A stretch of DNA of 64,000 nt from JBCCOW01 sp038749105 (lineage in GTDB: Bacteria > Planctomycetota > Phycisphaerae > Phycisphaerales > Phycisphaeraceae): positions 10,603 to 74,602 of the forward strand of contig JBCDIM010000015.1 in the NCBI GenBank assembly GCA_038749105.1. Direction: 5' to 3'. Below the pieces are notes generated by a model. The model searched no databases. It saw only the letters and a program-made list of their open reading frames with translations, and was not told where the DNA came from. Below are positions 35,682-44,020 of this stretch, in pieces (within the stretch, counting starts at the first letter, position 1; the number at the start of each line of letters is the position of its first letter). The position numbers and the translations under genes were made by a program.

Positions 35682-36683
35682 TCAGCCGAGCCCGACGGTG
35701 TCGTCGAGCGGAGCGGTGTGGTGGGCGACCAGCTCGGCGAGGAGCCTGCGGGCACGGTCCGGGGCATCGACGACCGCCAGCATCAGGTCCTCGAGCCGAT
35801 CAGGCTCGAGCTTGGCGATCTCCATGAGATAGATCGCCGGCGGCGGGTCGGGCTCGACCAGCGCGATCAGACGACGCACCAGCTCGGGGCCCGCCTGCAT
35901 CATCCAGATCTCGTGCTCGATGTGGTCCACCGCAGCGATGACCGCGGTATACACCTGGTCGTCGAGCCGATTGAGGCCATGCAGGCAGACGAGCTCGGCC
36001 ACGCCCTTGATCAGCTCGTGAACCAGCAGCGGCCAGGTCCAGGCCCGCGCGTGCACACCGAGCCGGCCGTCGGGCAGACGGACGACCCCGGACCAGCCCA
36101 CGCCGCTGTGCCGCATGAGTCGGCCCTGCCACGTCTCGGGTTCGCGGACGCCGTCGATCTCGGGCTCAAACGCGTACTCGGCGATCAACAGATCGGGGTC
36201 GATCCCCCAGACCCGGTGGGTCGCCAGGCGGGCGGTTTCCGCCAACCGATCGTGGTGGGTGCGTTCGGCCCAGACGGTCCGGCCGAGCCGCCAGAACGCA
36301 CCGATCTCCGAGACGACCAGCCAGGGCGGCAGGGCCGTCCGCCATGACGCCCGCTTGACCCGCCTGCGCTCGGCGGCCCGCAGCTCGGGGCCGCATCCCC
36401 GCAGCAGCGCGTTTGAATAGAACGGGTGGGTCGTCCGCCGGGTCGACCGCCAGAAGCTCCGCTGCGATTGTTGCAGCAGGAAGTTAGACCCGACGTGCTG
36501 CGTGAGATCAATGCCCGCGGTCAAGCGGTTGAACCGCCGGGTAATGCCTGGGCTGATGTGCTCAAGCTCACGCCGTACCAGCCGATGGGCGGTTGAACCG
36601 GCGTAGACGGCGAAACCCTGGATCAGCAGGTTAAGCGTCAGCCGCTTGTTGATCTGCCTCTGGATGAGCGGGTCGGGGTGCAT
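35682..36683 (-). CDS. conserved hypothetical protein
   Basis: The 333-residue product begins at MHPDPLIQRQINKRL. It is rich in Arg, Leu and Trp, has no clear signal peptide, and one hydrophobic stretch near the N-terminus (NLLIQGFAVYAGS). No domain recognised. Longer upstream readings from 36920 are low-complexity Arg/Pro and are not accepted. The first 53 bp overlap a small upstream frame. Confidence 0.5.
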   Translation of the reverse strand: MHPDPLIQRQINKRLTLNLLIQGFAVYAGSTAHRLVRRELEHISPGITRRFNRLTAGIDLTQHVGSNFLLQQSQRSFWRSTRRTTHPFYSNALLRGCGPELRAAERRRVKRASWRTALPPWLVVSEIGAFWRLGRTVWAERTHHDRLAETARLATHRVWGIDPDLLIAEYAFEPEIDGVREPETWQGRLMRHSGVGWSGVVRLPDGRLGVHARAWTWPLLVHELIKGVAELVCLHGLNRLDDQVYTAVIAAVDHIEHEIWMMQAGPELVRRLIALVEPDPPPAIYLMEIAKLEPDRLEDLMLAVVDAPDRARRLLAELVAHHTAPLDDTVGLG

Positions 36684-36897
36684 AGCGGGTCTGGCGGTGG
36701 GGCGTTGAATGCCGGCAGGCCTTGGGCGGTGGCATGGGCCGGTGTTCGGGCCAGTCGGGGTCGAACGGGTCGGGCCGGGGCGTCTGGGCCGGCTCGCGCT
36801 GGGGCGCGGGGGCCGGCGTGGGCTCGGGCTCGGCAGGCTTGGTCGGAGTAGGGCTCGGCGCCGGCGGCGCGTCGGGACCGGAAGTGGTGAATGGCAT
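36631..36897 (-). CDS. possible small proline-rich protein
   Basis: The 88-codon frame starts at ATG and encodes mostly P, A, E, T and R, with acidic-Pro repeats (TPTKPAEPEPTPAPAP). It overlaps the next gene in another frame. Nothing identifies a family. It could be a spurious frame in Pro-coding GC-rich DNA. Confidence 0.25.
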   Translation of the reverse strand: MPFTTSGPDAPPAPSPTPTKPAEPEPTPAPAPQREPAQTPRPDPFDPDWPEHRPMPPPKACRHSTPHRQTRYAPRPAHPEADQQAADA

Positions 36898-36973
36898 GGT
36901 CCGAAGATAACGTGTCGCACGGGTCACGGAACAGCAGAACCTCAACGCCCGGCGTTCGGCCTCTGGCGGAGCT

Positions 36974-37363
36974 CTACTCCGAGACGATGGATGCCATCAC
37001 GACCGGGCTGTCAAAAGGCAGCCCTTGGCTCTTAAGCAGGTCGTGGACCTGCCGTTCAACGGTGCTCAGCTGCATGCCAGCGCACCGGATTACGCCAAGG
37101 TGCTCGAAGTGAGCAGTGCCATCGGCCCCAACGACCACGCGGGTCGTGTACTCCGAATCGATCGTGAGCACATCCACGATCTGGATCTCGATCGTCTGGC
37201 CGATCCTGATGAACTGCAAGCACGCCTCAACCCCGCCGGACTCGGCGTCGGCCAGCGCGTCCTCCATTTCCTCAACGACGGACTGCGGTTCCGCGGCGGT
37301 GCGGTCCATCGTGCAACCGGCCTGCACAGAGACAAAGACTATGGGTATCGCTAGCCAACGCAT
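36974..37363 (-). CDS. lipoprotein with polysaccharide-export-type domain
   Basis: The 129-residue product has a lipobox (VQAGC, near residue 17) followed by a short domain. IRIGQTIEIQIVDV...VVVGADGTAHFEHLGVIRCAGMQLSTVERQVHDLL has the order of the Poly_export (Wza-like) N-terminal domain. No SLBB domain or partner capsule genes follow, so it is a short stand-alone version. Function in polysaccharide export is doubtful. Confidence 0.55.
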   Translation of the reverse strand: MRWLAIPIVFVSVQAGCTMDRTAAEPQSVVEEMEDALADAESGGVEACLQFIRIGQTIEIQIVDVLTIDSEYTTRVVVGADGTAHFEHLGVIRCAGMQLSTVERQVHDLLKSQGLPFDSPVVMASIVSE

Positions 37364-37425
37364 TACACACCACGCGAAGAGGTCGTCGCTTTTTATTGCC
37401 CCTCGGATATGAGGCATGGTGGGAT

Positions 37426-38628
37426 TCAGCCCGCGACGGCGTCGAGCTGGAGGACCTGATCGTCGGCGTGGTAGGAGGAGCGGACGAGCGGGCCGGACTC
37501 GCAGTGGCGGAAGCCGGCGGCCTCGGCGGCCTGCTTGTAGGCGACGAACTGGGCGGGGGTGACCCAGTGCGAGATCGGCAGGTGGCGGGCGGTCGGCTGG
37601 AGGTACTGCCCGATCGTGAGGATGTCGCAAGACGGGTGGACGCCGGGGTAGGTCGCGTTGGGATAGGCGACCTCGGCGATGCGGCCGGACTGATCGCCGG
37701 CGGCGGCGGGGCGGTCGTGCAGCCAATACGGGTTGGCGGACTGCTCGACGAGATGGCCGCCGCGGCGGAGTTTTTCGCCGAGTGCGGGCTTGGTCTTGCC
37801 GGTGACCGAGCGTTCGAGCGTCGCGCCTTCGGGCAGGTGCCGGTTGGGGTCGGGGGGCATGAAGGCGTCGCGGTTGGTGTCGGGGCGGTCGGCGTTGACG
37901 CCGGCGACGTGCGTGCCGTTCTGGACGTCTTCGATGAGCTGGTGGACCTCTTCTTCGCGTTCGCCGATGCCGACCATGATGCCGGTCTTGACGGTGAGGC
38001 CCTGTTCCTTGGCCCGGCGGAGCAGCTCGATGGAGCGTTCGTAGATCGCCTGGGGGCGGACGGCTTTGTACAGCCGGGGGACCGACTCGAGGTTGTGGTT
38101 GAGGATCTCGGGGCGTTCGTCGAGGACCAGCTGGAGGGCGTCCCAGTCGCCGCAGAAGTCGGGGATCAGGACCTCGACGTTGGTCATCGGCGAGTGCCGA
38201 CGGATCTCCCGGATCGTCTCGGCCCAGACCTCAGCCCCGCCGTCGGGTAGCTCGTCGCGGTTCACAGAGGTGATGACCAGGTGCTTGAGGTTCATCAGCG
38301 CCGCCGCCTCGCCGACGCGTCTCGGCTCGTCGAGGTCGTATTCGGGGGGCTTGCCGGTCTTGATGTGGCAGAAACCGCAGGCCCGGGTGCAGACGTCGCC
38401 CAGGATCATCATGGTGGCGGTGCCGCGTTCCCAGCACTCGCCCATGTTGGGGCACTTGGCGGACTCGCAGACGGTGTGCAGCTGGTACTTGTCGACGAGC
38501 TGACGGGTATCTCGGAAGCCGGGGCCGGCGGGCAGCTTCGCCCGGAGCCAGTTGGGCTTCTTGCGTTTGATGAACGCATTGGGCTCCACGGCGTTGCCGA
38601 GGACCATGTCTGAGAGGGAGACCGCCAT
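37426..38628 (-). CDS. lipA: lipoyl synthase with large insertion
   Basis: This 400-residue radical-SAM enzyme inserts two sulfurs into octanoyl groups. Both clusters are present: auxiliary C54, C59, C65 (CESAKCPNMGEC) and SAM C80, C84, C87 (CTRACGFC). The C-terminal RSSY serine ligand is present. Normal LipA has about 300-320 residues. Here about 95 residues (roughly 237-332) separate EDVQ from CDILTIGQYLQP, where the family has only a few. The inserted part is polar, Pro/Asn-rich and of similar GC. The frame stays open across it. TATACT ends eight bases before the ATG. lipB is not adjacent. Confidence 0.93.
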   Translation of the reverse strand: MAVSLSDMVLGNAVEPNAFIKRKKPNWLRAKLPAGPGFRDTRQLVDKYQLHTVCESAKCPNMGECWERGTATMMILGDVCTRACGFCHIKTGKPPEYDLDEPRRVGEAAALMNLKHLVITSVNRDELPDGGAEVWAETIREIRRHSPMTNVEVLIPDFCGDWDALQLVLDERPEILNHNLESVPRLYKAVRPQAIYERSIELLRRAKEQGLTVKTGIMVGIGEREEEVHQLIEDVQNGTHVAGVNADRPDTNRDAFMPPDPNRHLPEGATLERSVTGKTKPALGEKLRRGGHLVEQSANPYWLHDRPAAAGDQSGRIAEVAYPNATYPGVHPSCDILTIGQYLQPTARHLPISHWVTPAQFVAYKQAAEAAGFRHCESGPLVRSSYHADDQVLQLDAVAG

Positions 38629-38703
38629 GAGGCAGAAGTATAGCGCAAAGCTGCGGTCAGACGAATCCGAGCAGCGGGCGGGGGCTAGATTCCTGTTACG
38701 GGT

Positions 38704-39036
38704 TTAGGCCGGGGTCACTTCAACGAAGCGGGCGACGCTGGCGAGGTCGCGGAGGACGTCGGCGGTGGCCTTGAGGCTGCCGGTGGTGCCGGCGGTGGCG
38801 GAGGCGGAGGCGATCTTGACCTGGCGGTGTTCCCAGATGCGGAGCCGGCCACCGCGAACGGTGAGTTTCTCGTTCTTGCGGCGGGACTTCTGGAGTCGCT
38901 TCTGCTCGGCGGCGACCGCGGGGTCCTTGTGGAGGATGCGGACGAGGGTCTTCTCGGCGGCGGCATTGGTGGGGGTCTTGGTGATGGTGACCTTGACGTC
39001 GGTGCCGGGGGTGATGTCGGTGAGGGTAGCGGTCAT
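38704..39036 (-). CDS. small conserved hypothetical protein
   Basis: The 110-residue product has no signal or membrane segment. The middle is strongly basic (RLQKSRRKNEKLTVRGGRLRIWEHRQVK), with Thr/Ala-rich ends. This composition suits nucleic-acid or ribosome binding but no family is recognised. It is divergent from the aminotransferase gene across 64 bp. Confidence 0.5.
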   Translation of the reverse strand: MTATLTDITPGTDVKVTITKTPTNAAAEKTLVRILHKDPAVAAEQKRLQKSRRKNEKLTVRGGRLRIWEHRQVKIASASATAGTTGSLKATADVLRDLASVARFVEVTPA

Positions 39037-39100
39037 GGCAATAGGGGGTACGAGTGGGGGTGGGGTCAAATCTGCCGAGCCGAGTAGTATGCTCGGCCTC

Positions 39101-40039
39101 ATGGCTGATGTCAATGCAGAACCGAGCTGGGACGTGTTTCTCAACGGGTCGTTTGTGGCCCCGGAGCGGGCGGCGGTCTCGGTGTTGGACGCGGGGTTTC
39201 AGCACGCGATCGGGGTCTTTGCGACCTTCTCGGTCTACCGGGGCGTCGCGTTCCGGCTGCGGCAGCATCTGGAGCTCATGGCGGCGTCGGCGGTGCAGCT
39301 GGGGCTGGCCCGTGAGATGCAGGTGGAGCCGTTGGCGGAGGCGGCGCGGGCGACGATCGCGCACAACCGGCTCGCGTCGCTCGAACGGGCACGGCTGCGG
39401 GTCACGGTGACGCCGGGGGCCGTGTCGATGCTGCGGGGCGAGGGCGGGTCAGCGCCGGCCCAGACCGTGTGCATCGTCCCGGAGCCCGCGGTGGTGTACG
39501 ACCCGTCCTACTTCGAGCAGGGGATTACAGCCCTGTTCTACAAGCAGGCGGCAAACCCCTTCGACGACCTGGCGGGGCACAAGACGCTGGCGTATTGGGG
39601 CCGGCTGCGGTCGTTGCGTCAGGCGGCGGCGATGGACGCGGGCGAGGCGATCTGGCTGTCGGTGACCAACCATGCGACGTGTGGGGCGATCAGCAACGTG
39701 ATCCTGGTGAAGGACGGGGGGTTGGTGACGCCGTTGGCACGGGGCGAGACGGAGGCGGACGCGCTGCCGTCGCCGGTCCGGCCGGGCGTGACGCGGGCGG
39801 CGGTGCTGGAGCTGGCCGAGGAGGCGGGGCTGGGGGTGACAAAGAAGCTGGTCACCGTGGAGGAGGTGCTGGAGGCGGACGAGGTGATGCTGACGAACGC
39901 GGGCTGGGGGGTGCTGCCGGTGAGCCGGGTGGAGCAGCGGGAGATCGGCAGCGGCGGGGCGGGGCCGGTGACGACTGGGCTGCGTGACGCGCTGCTGGGG
40001 ATGATCGAGCGGGAGACGGCCGCGGGTGCGGCGGGGTAA
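39101..40039 (+). CDS. class IV PLP-dependent aminotransferase or lyase
   Basis: The 312-residue product matches the branched-chain aminotransferase/4-amino-4-deoxychorismate lyase/D-amino acid aminotransferase fold. It has FLNGSFV and SVLDAGFQHAIGVFAT at the N-terminus, the PLP lysine in AGHKTLAYW, and EVMLTNAGWGVLPV near the C-terminus. Which reaction it performs cannot be read from these motifs. The lyase type is possible, but no pabA or pabB is nearby. Confidence 0.75.
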   Translation: MADVNAEPSWDVFLNGSFVAPERAAVSVLDAGFQHAIGVFATFSVYRGVAFRLRQHLELMAASAVQLGLAREMQVEPLAEAARATIAHNRLASLERARLRVTVTPGAVSMLRGEGGSAPAQTVCIVPEPAVVYDPSYFEQGITALFYKQAANPFDDLAGHKTLAYWGRLRSLRQAAAMDAGEAIWLSVTNHATCGAISNVILVKDGGLVTPLARGETEADALPSPVRPGVTRAAVLELAEEAGLGVTKKLVTVEEVLEADEVMLTNAGWGVLPVSRVEQREIGSGGAGPVTTGLRDALLGMIERETAAGAAG

Positions 40040-40060
40040 GCCGGCCTTACCGGGGCCGGT

Positions 40061-40675
40061 TCAGGAGCGGTTCTGCGACCGCTCGCGGCGGGACCGGAAG
40101 TATTCACCCATCATGGCTTGTTCCTGCGGGTTGCCGTTGCTGAACTGGTCCTCGATGCGATCCCGCAGGGCGTTACGCCTTGTGGCGCGGTCGGCCTCGC
40201 GCTGCTCTTCGGTGCGGGTGTCGTCGGGACGCTGCGGCCGGCCTTCACCGGGCGGGCCGCCACGCCGGCCGCCACGCTGCTCTTGCTCGGCCAGGTGACG
40301 ATCCATGATCGCGTCACGCTGATCGGCCGGGGCCTCCCACCACTCCCGGATGCGGGCGATCATCTCGGCACGCCGCGCTTCACCCGCAGCGTCCCGGAAC
40401 GCGGGGTCTTCACGCATCTGCTCGCGGACCGCTTGCCGCTGCTCTTCGGGCAGCTCCCGCACCAGCTGCACGAACCGCTCCTGGTAGGCCCGTTTACGCT
40501 CGTCGGGCAGCCGGTCGTAGCGGGCGGAGGTCATCACCACGCGGGCCTCCTCGATCGTGTCCGGCATCGCGGGCGGGCTGACATACCAGAAGTAGTAACC
40601 GGCCCCCGCCAGGCTGGTGATCGCCAGCGCGATCAGCGTCCCGGCAAGCATGCGTTTGCGGATCAGCGGGGTCAT
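40061..40675 (-). CDS. membrane-anchored Arg/Glu-rich helical protein
   Basis: The 204-residue product has one N-terminal membrane helix (LAGTLIALAITSLAGAGYYFWY) and a long charged helical part dense in R, E and Q. Its composition recalls the secreted protein of the sigma-factor operon at 26389, but no direct similarity is clear. No family recognised. The final 20 codons include repeated Arg-Arg pairs. Confidence 0.55.
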   Translation of the reverse strand: MTPLIRKRMLAGTLIALAITSLAGAGYYFWYVSPPAMPDTIEEARVVMTSARYDRLPDERKRAYQERFVQLVRELPEEQRQAVREQMREDPAFRDAAGEARRAEMIARIREWWEAPADQRDAIMDRHLAEQEQRGGRRGGPPGEGRPQRPDDTRTEEQREADRATRRNALRDRIEDQFSNGNPQEQAMMGEYFRSRRERSQNRS

Positions 40676-40720
40676 GCGGAGTCTCCGGGGGGGGTTAAGC
40701 GAAGGACCGACGTGTGCGGT

Positions 40721-41329
40721 TTACTCGGAGTCGCCCTGGTCTTGGCGATCGCCGACGTCGCCGGTACGGACCGAGCCGTCGGCGTAGAGGATGTTGCGGG
40801 AGAGGTGGAAGAACGGGACCTCAATGGCCGTCCCATCGTTGAGGTCGAACGGCGTGGTCGAGCCGTCGAAGTCGCGGAGGACGGGCAGCTCGGATTCGGT
40901 GAACTGCAGCCGGCGGACGAAGAAGGTCTGGGACAGGTCCCGGCCGCCCAGGCCGCTGGTGTAGGTGTAGCTCATCGGGACCGGCGTGGTGATCGGGGCG
41001 ACCCACGCGTCGGCGGGGCAGGCGTAGACACGGGCCTCGTCGTCGTTGCGGTAGGCGATGTAGCCGTCGAGCGTCTCGGGCAGGGTCGGGTCGGTCGCGA
41101 AGCTGCTCACGAACGGGTCGGGCATGTAGCGGGCACGGGGGTACTGGTTGTCGAAGTCTTCCCGGTAGCTGCCCAGGGCGATGCCGACCTGCCGGAGGTT
41201 CGAGAGGCAGCCGGCGGCCTGGGCCCGGGTACGGGCGGCGGAGAGCACCGGCAGGAGGATGCCGATCAGCAGGGCGATGATCGAGATCACCACCAGGAGT
41301 TCGATAAGGGTGAAGGCTCGGGGTTTCAT
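40721..41329 (-). CDS. type II secretion pseudopilin-like protein
   Basis: The 202-residue product begins with a prepilin signal: MKPRAFTLIELLVVISIIALLIGILLPVLS. It should be cleaved before the Phe, methylated and built into a pseudopilus, probably by the prepilin peptidase encoded at 44021. The rest is a soluble domain with planctomycete-style features (CLSNLRQ, YADGSV) as in DUF1559-type proteins. Cargo and partners are not in the window. Confidence 0.85.
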   Translation of the reverse strand: MKPRAFTLIELLVVISIIALLIGILLPVLSAARTRAQAAGCLSNLRQVGIALGSYREDFDNQYPRARYMPDPFVSSFATDPTLPETLDGYIAYRNDDEARVYACPADAWVAPITTPVPMSYTYTSGLGGRDLSQTFFVRRLQFTESELPVLRDFDGSTTPFDLNDGTAIEVPFFHLSRNILYADGSVRTGDVGDRQDQGDSE

Positions 41330-41398
41330 GCGTCGAGCAGGACAACGCGGGAGCTAGGCTGACATTGCGTGATGATTTTGGATGTTCGGCAGATCGCA

Positions 41399-42508
41399 TC
41401 AGACGGATTCAAACCGGCACACCAGGTCGAACAGCTCCGCACCCCCCAGCGCGTCGGCCACCCCCAGGTCCTTGATCATCGCCAGCTTCAGGCAGTCACA
41501 CGACAGCCGGGCGTCGAAGTTCGACTCCAGCCCACGCCCCATGCCTTCGAGCACGACCAGATCGACGCCGTGCTCCGACACCGTCGCCGCAAGGGCCGGG
41601 CTGACCCGCGACAGGTCGATCAGCGGTGCCCAGTTGCCCGACGGGACCAGGTGGAGCCGCCGCTCGCTCCGGGCCTGGGCGATCAGCGGATCGAGGCCCG
41701 CGGCAGTTTCGATCAGCGTTTCGAGTTCGTCGTGCGTGACGTCGTTCAGCGACGGCTCGGTGTTCGCCGTCAGGATCACCTCCGTGCCCCGGCTCAGCAG
41801 GAACCGCGCCAGCGGCAGCATGCCGAGCGTGATGTCCGGTCCCGCGTTGTCCACAAACAGGCAGGCGCAGCGGTAGGGGGGTAGGCCGGTCGACCCGACA
41901 CGTTCGAGCCATTGATCGGCGTCATCGATGAACCACGGCCGAGGCTTGAGCTTGGCCCGCACCGCGTCGAAGTCGACCCGTTTGTCGGTGAACATGTCGA
42001 TCGTCTTGGTCGCGCCCAGGTCGTAGATGTTCCCGGCGAACACGCCCTGAAGGACGGCCAACGCCCGCTCCGAATCGGGCAGCGCATCCAGAGCCGCCAG
42101 CACGCCGGGCAGACGCTCCAACGCCTGATCGTTCTCCGCTTGCTTCGCCAACCGGTACGGGTCAGCAATCCCGGCCGCACGCAGGGCATGCTCACGCGCG
42201 TGACAGATCTCCAGGATCGTCAGCGAAGCGAGCGGCTCGGCGGGCGCATCGATCCCGTCGAGGTAAGCGAAGAACCCGTCACGAGCATCCGCGATCGCCG
42301 CGCTCGCATCGACCCCGCGGTCCTCCGCCTCACGCCCCGCCTCGAGCAGCAGCTTGTGGAAGTGGTCCCGGAACAGGTCCAGCCAATACGCACGCCGGTC
42401 CGGGTACTGCGCAAGATCGAAGGTGCACGCCCGGTACCCCGACGTGTCGGCGAGCAGCGGGAATACTGCGGAGTCGTCGCGCTCGGTCGCCGGCGGCATC
42501 GAGCCCAT
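41399..42508 (-). CDS. DUF89 damage-control phosphatase-like protein
   Basis: The 369-residue product matches the ARMT1-like/DUF89 metal-dependent phosphatase family. The metal-site segments are FAGNIYDLGA, FVDNAGPDITLG (with the Asp-Asn pair) and LVVLEGMGRGLESN. Members hydrolyse unwanted sugar phosphates or phosphorylated metabolites. It lies 23 bp downstream of hisH on the same strand, so it may be co-transcribed. The start could be 42508 or the Met three codons later. Confidence 0.78.
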   Translation of the reverse strand: MGSMPPATERDDSAVFPLLADTSGYRACTFDLAQYPDRRAYWLDLFRDHFHKLLLEAGREAEDRGVDASAAIADARDGFFAYLDGIDAPAEPLASLTILEICHAREHALRAAGIADPYRLAKQAENDQALERLPGVLAALDALPDSERALAVLQGVFAGNIYDLGATKTIDMFTDKRVDFDAVRAKLKPRPWFIDDADQWLERVGSTGLPPYRCACLFVDNAGPDITLGMLPLARFLLSRGTEVILTANTEPSLNDVTHDELETLIETAAGLDPLIAQARSERRLHLVPSGNWAPLIDLSRVSPALAATVSEHGVDLVVLEGMGRGLESNFDARLSCDCLKLAMIKDLGVADALGGAELFDLVCRFESV

Positions 42509-42531
42509 ACCCGTCTTCCCTTCTGGCGTCT

Positions 42532-43188
42532 TCAGCCGTCGAGCTCCACAAAGTTCTTGAGCATGCGCAGACCCACCCGCTGCGACTTCTCCGGGTGGAA
42601 TTGCGTGGCGAAGAGGTGGTCCTTGCGGACCGCGGCGGCGAACGGCTGGCCGTGCGTCGCGGTCGCGGCGACATGCGCAGGGTCGTCGGGCACGGCGTAG
42701 AAGCTGTGCACGAAGTACACCGACGGGCCCTCCGGCAGCCCCGCGAACACCGGATCGACCCCACGCCCTTCCGGAAACGCCAGCGTGTTCCAGCCCATGT
42801 GCGGCACCGTCAGCCGCGGCACCCCTTCCCCCTGATCTTCCTGGAAGCGCACCACCCGCCCCGGGATCAAGCCCAGCCCCGGCACCACACCACCGCCGCC
42901 CTCAGGCACCTCTTCCGAGCTGTCGAACAGGAACTGCAACCCCATGCAGATCCCCATCAGCGGCCGGCCCGTCTCCGCGTAACGCCGGACCGCGTCGCCG
43001 AACCCCGTCGCCTCCAGCCGCTGCATCCCATCGGCGAAGTTCCCCACCCCCGGGAGCAGCACCTTGCCAAAGCTCGACACCCGTGACGGGTCTTCCAGCA
43101 GCACCGCCTCCGCACCGACGTGCTCAAACGCCTTCTGCACCGAACGCAGATTCCCCAGCCCGTAGTTCAGGATCGCGATCGCCGTCAT
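42532..43188 (-). CDS. hisH: imidazole glycerol phosphate synthase, glutaminase subunit
   Basis: The 218-residue class-I glutaminase gives ammonia to HisF in histidine synthesis. The oxyanion and nucleophile segment LMGICMGLQFLF has the catalytic Cys, and FHPEKS supplies the His-Glu pair. LNYGLGNLRS is at the N-terminus. hisF is not adjacent; hisA lies 13 kb away, so the his pathway is dispersed. TAGGCT ends seven bases before the ATG with no ribosome site. Confidence 0.94.
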   Translation of the reverse strand: MTAIAILNYGLGNLRSVQKAFEHVGAEAVLLEDPSRVSSFGKVLLPGVGNFADGMQRLEATGFGDAVRRYAETGRPLMGICMGLQFLFDSSEEVPEGGGGVVPGLGLIPGRVVRFQEDQGEGVPRLTVPHMGWNTLAFPEGRGVDPVFAGLPEGPSVYFVHSFYAVPDDPAHVAATATHGQPFAAAVRKDHLFATQFHPEKSQRVGLRMLKNFVELDG

Positions 43189-43265
43189 GGCCCAGAGCCT
43201 ACACCCGCACCCTCAGCCCGTGGCCGGGCGCCGGTCCGCGTTGGGGATTTGCACAATGGCCGCAC

Positions 43266-43952
43266 TCAGCCGCCGGACTTCACGACCACGATCTCGACCC
43301 GCCGCGACTTGGCCTTGGTCCCCTGCGGCTTCGCCGGGCCGAACCCCGCCGAGTACAGGTCGTCCTCCGGCACGCCCTGCTCCACCAGGAACCGGTGGAC
43401 CGCCGCCGCCCGCTCCATCGACAGCTGCAGGTTGTCCTTCCACTTGCTCTTGCGGATCGGGTCGCTATCGGTGTAGCCCTCGACACGGATCGTGCTGCCG
43501 GCGTACTCCGACTTGAGCACCCCCGCGATCTGCCCCAGCGTCCGCTTCGAGCTGCTCTTGAGGTCCACCTTCCCCGCGGCAAACAGCACGTCGCCCGGCA
43601 CCCGCACCGTCACCTCACCGCCGCTGCCCGGCACGATCTCGATCCCCGGGATCCCCGCAAACTGGTTTGCCCCCGCATCAGGAGCAACCGCCACCGGGGC
43701 GGGCTGGCTGCTGCCCGACGCCCGCAGGTTCGCGTTCTCCGCCTGCAGCGTCCGCACCTCCACCGCCATCGCGTCACGCGCCGCATACGCCCGCTGCAAC
43801 TCCGCCTGAAGCTCCGTGTTCTCTGCGTGGTACGCCGCCCGCTCTTGCATCAGCCGGCTGTCCGTGCAGCCCACGCCGGCAACAGCCAGGCAGGCAACCC
43901 CCAGCAGTGAACCAACGAGACGGGTGTGAGCGGCAATCAAGGCCCTGATCAT
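43266..43952 (-). CDS. OmpA/MotB-domain lipoprotein
   Basis: The 228-residue product has a lipobox (AGVGC near residue 28), a short coiled-coil region (RAAYHAENTELQAELQRAYAARDAM) and a C-terminal OmpA-type peptidoglycan-binding domain. That domain includes GYTDSDPIRKSKWKDNLQLSMERAAAVHRFL and RRVEIVV, with the Asp and Arg for diaminopimelate binding. It resembles Pal. AGGAA precedes the ATG at 43952, which is preferred over the longer reading. Confidence 0.82.
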   Translation of the reverse strand: MIRALIAAHTRLVGSLLGVACLAVAGVGCTDSRLMQERAAYHAENTELQAELQRAYAARDAMAVEVRTLQAENANLRASGSSQPAPVAVAPDAGANQFAGIPGIEIVPGSGGEVTVRVPGDVLFAAGKVDLKSSSKRTLGQIAGVLKSEYAGSTIRVEGYTDSDPIRKSKWKDNLQLSMERAAAVHRFLVEQGVPEDDLYSAGFGPAKPQGTKAKSRRVEIVVVKSGG

Positions 43953-44020
43953 GGTGCGTGTTCCTTTCGCTGACAGCCCGTCATCGGCCAGGACCGACCG
44001 GGCAATGGACTCCATTCGCG

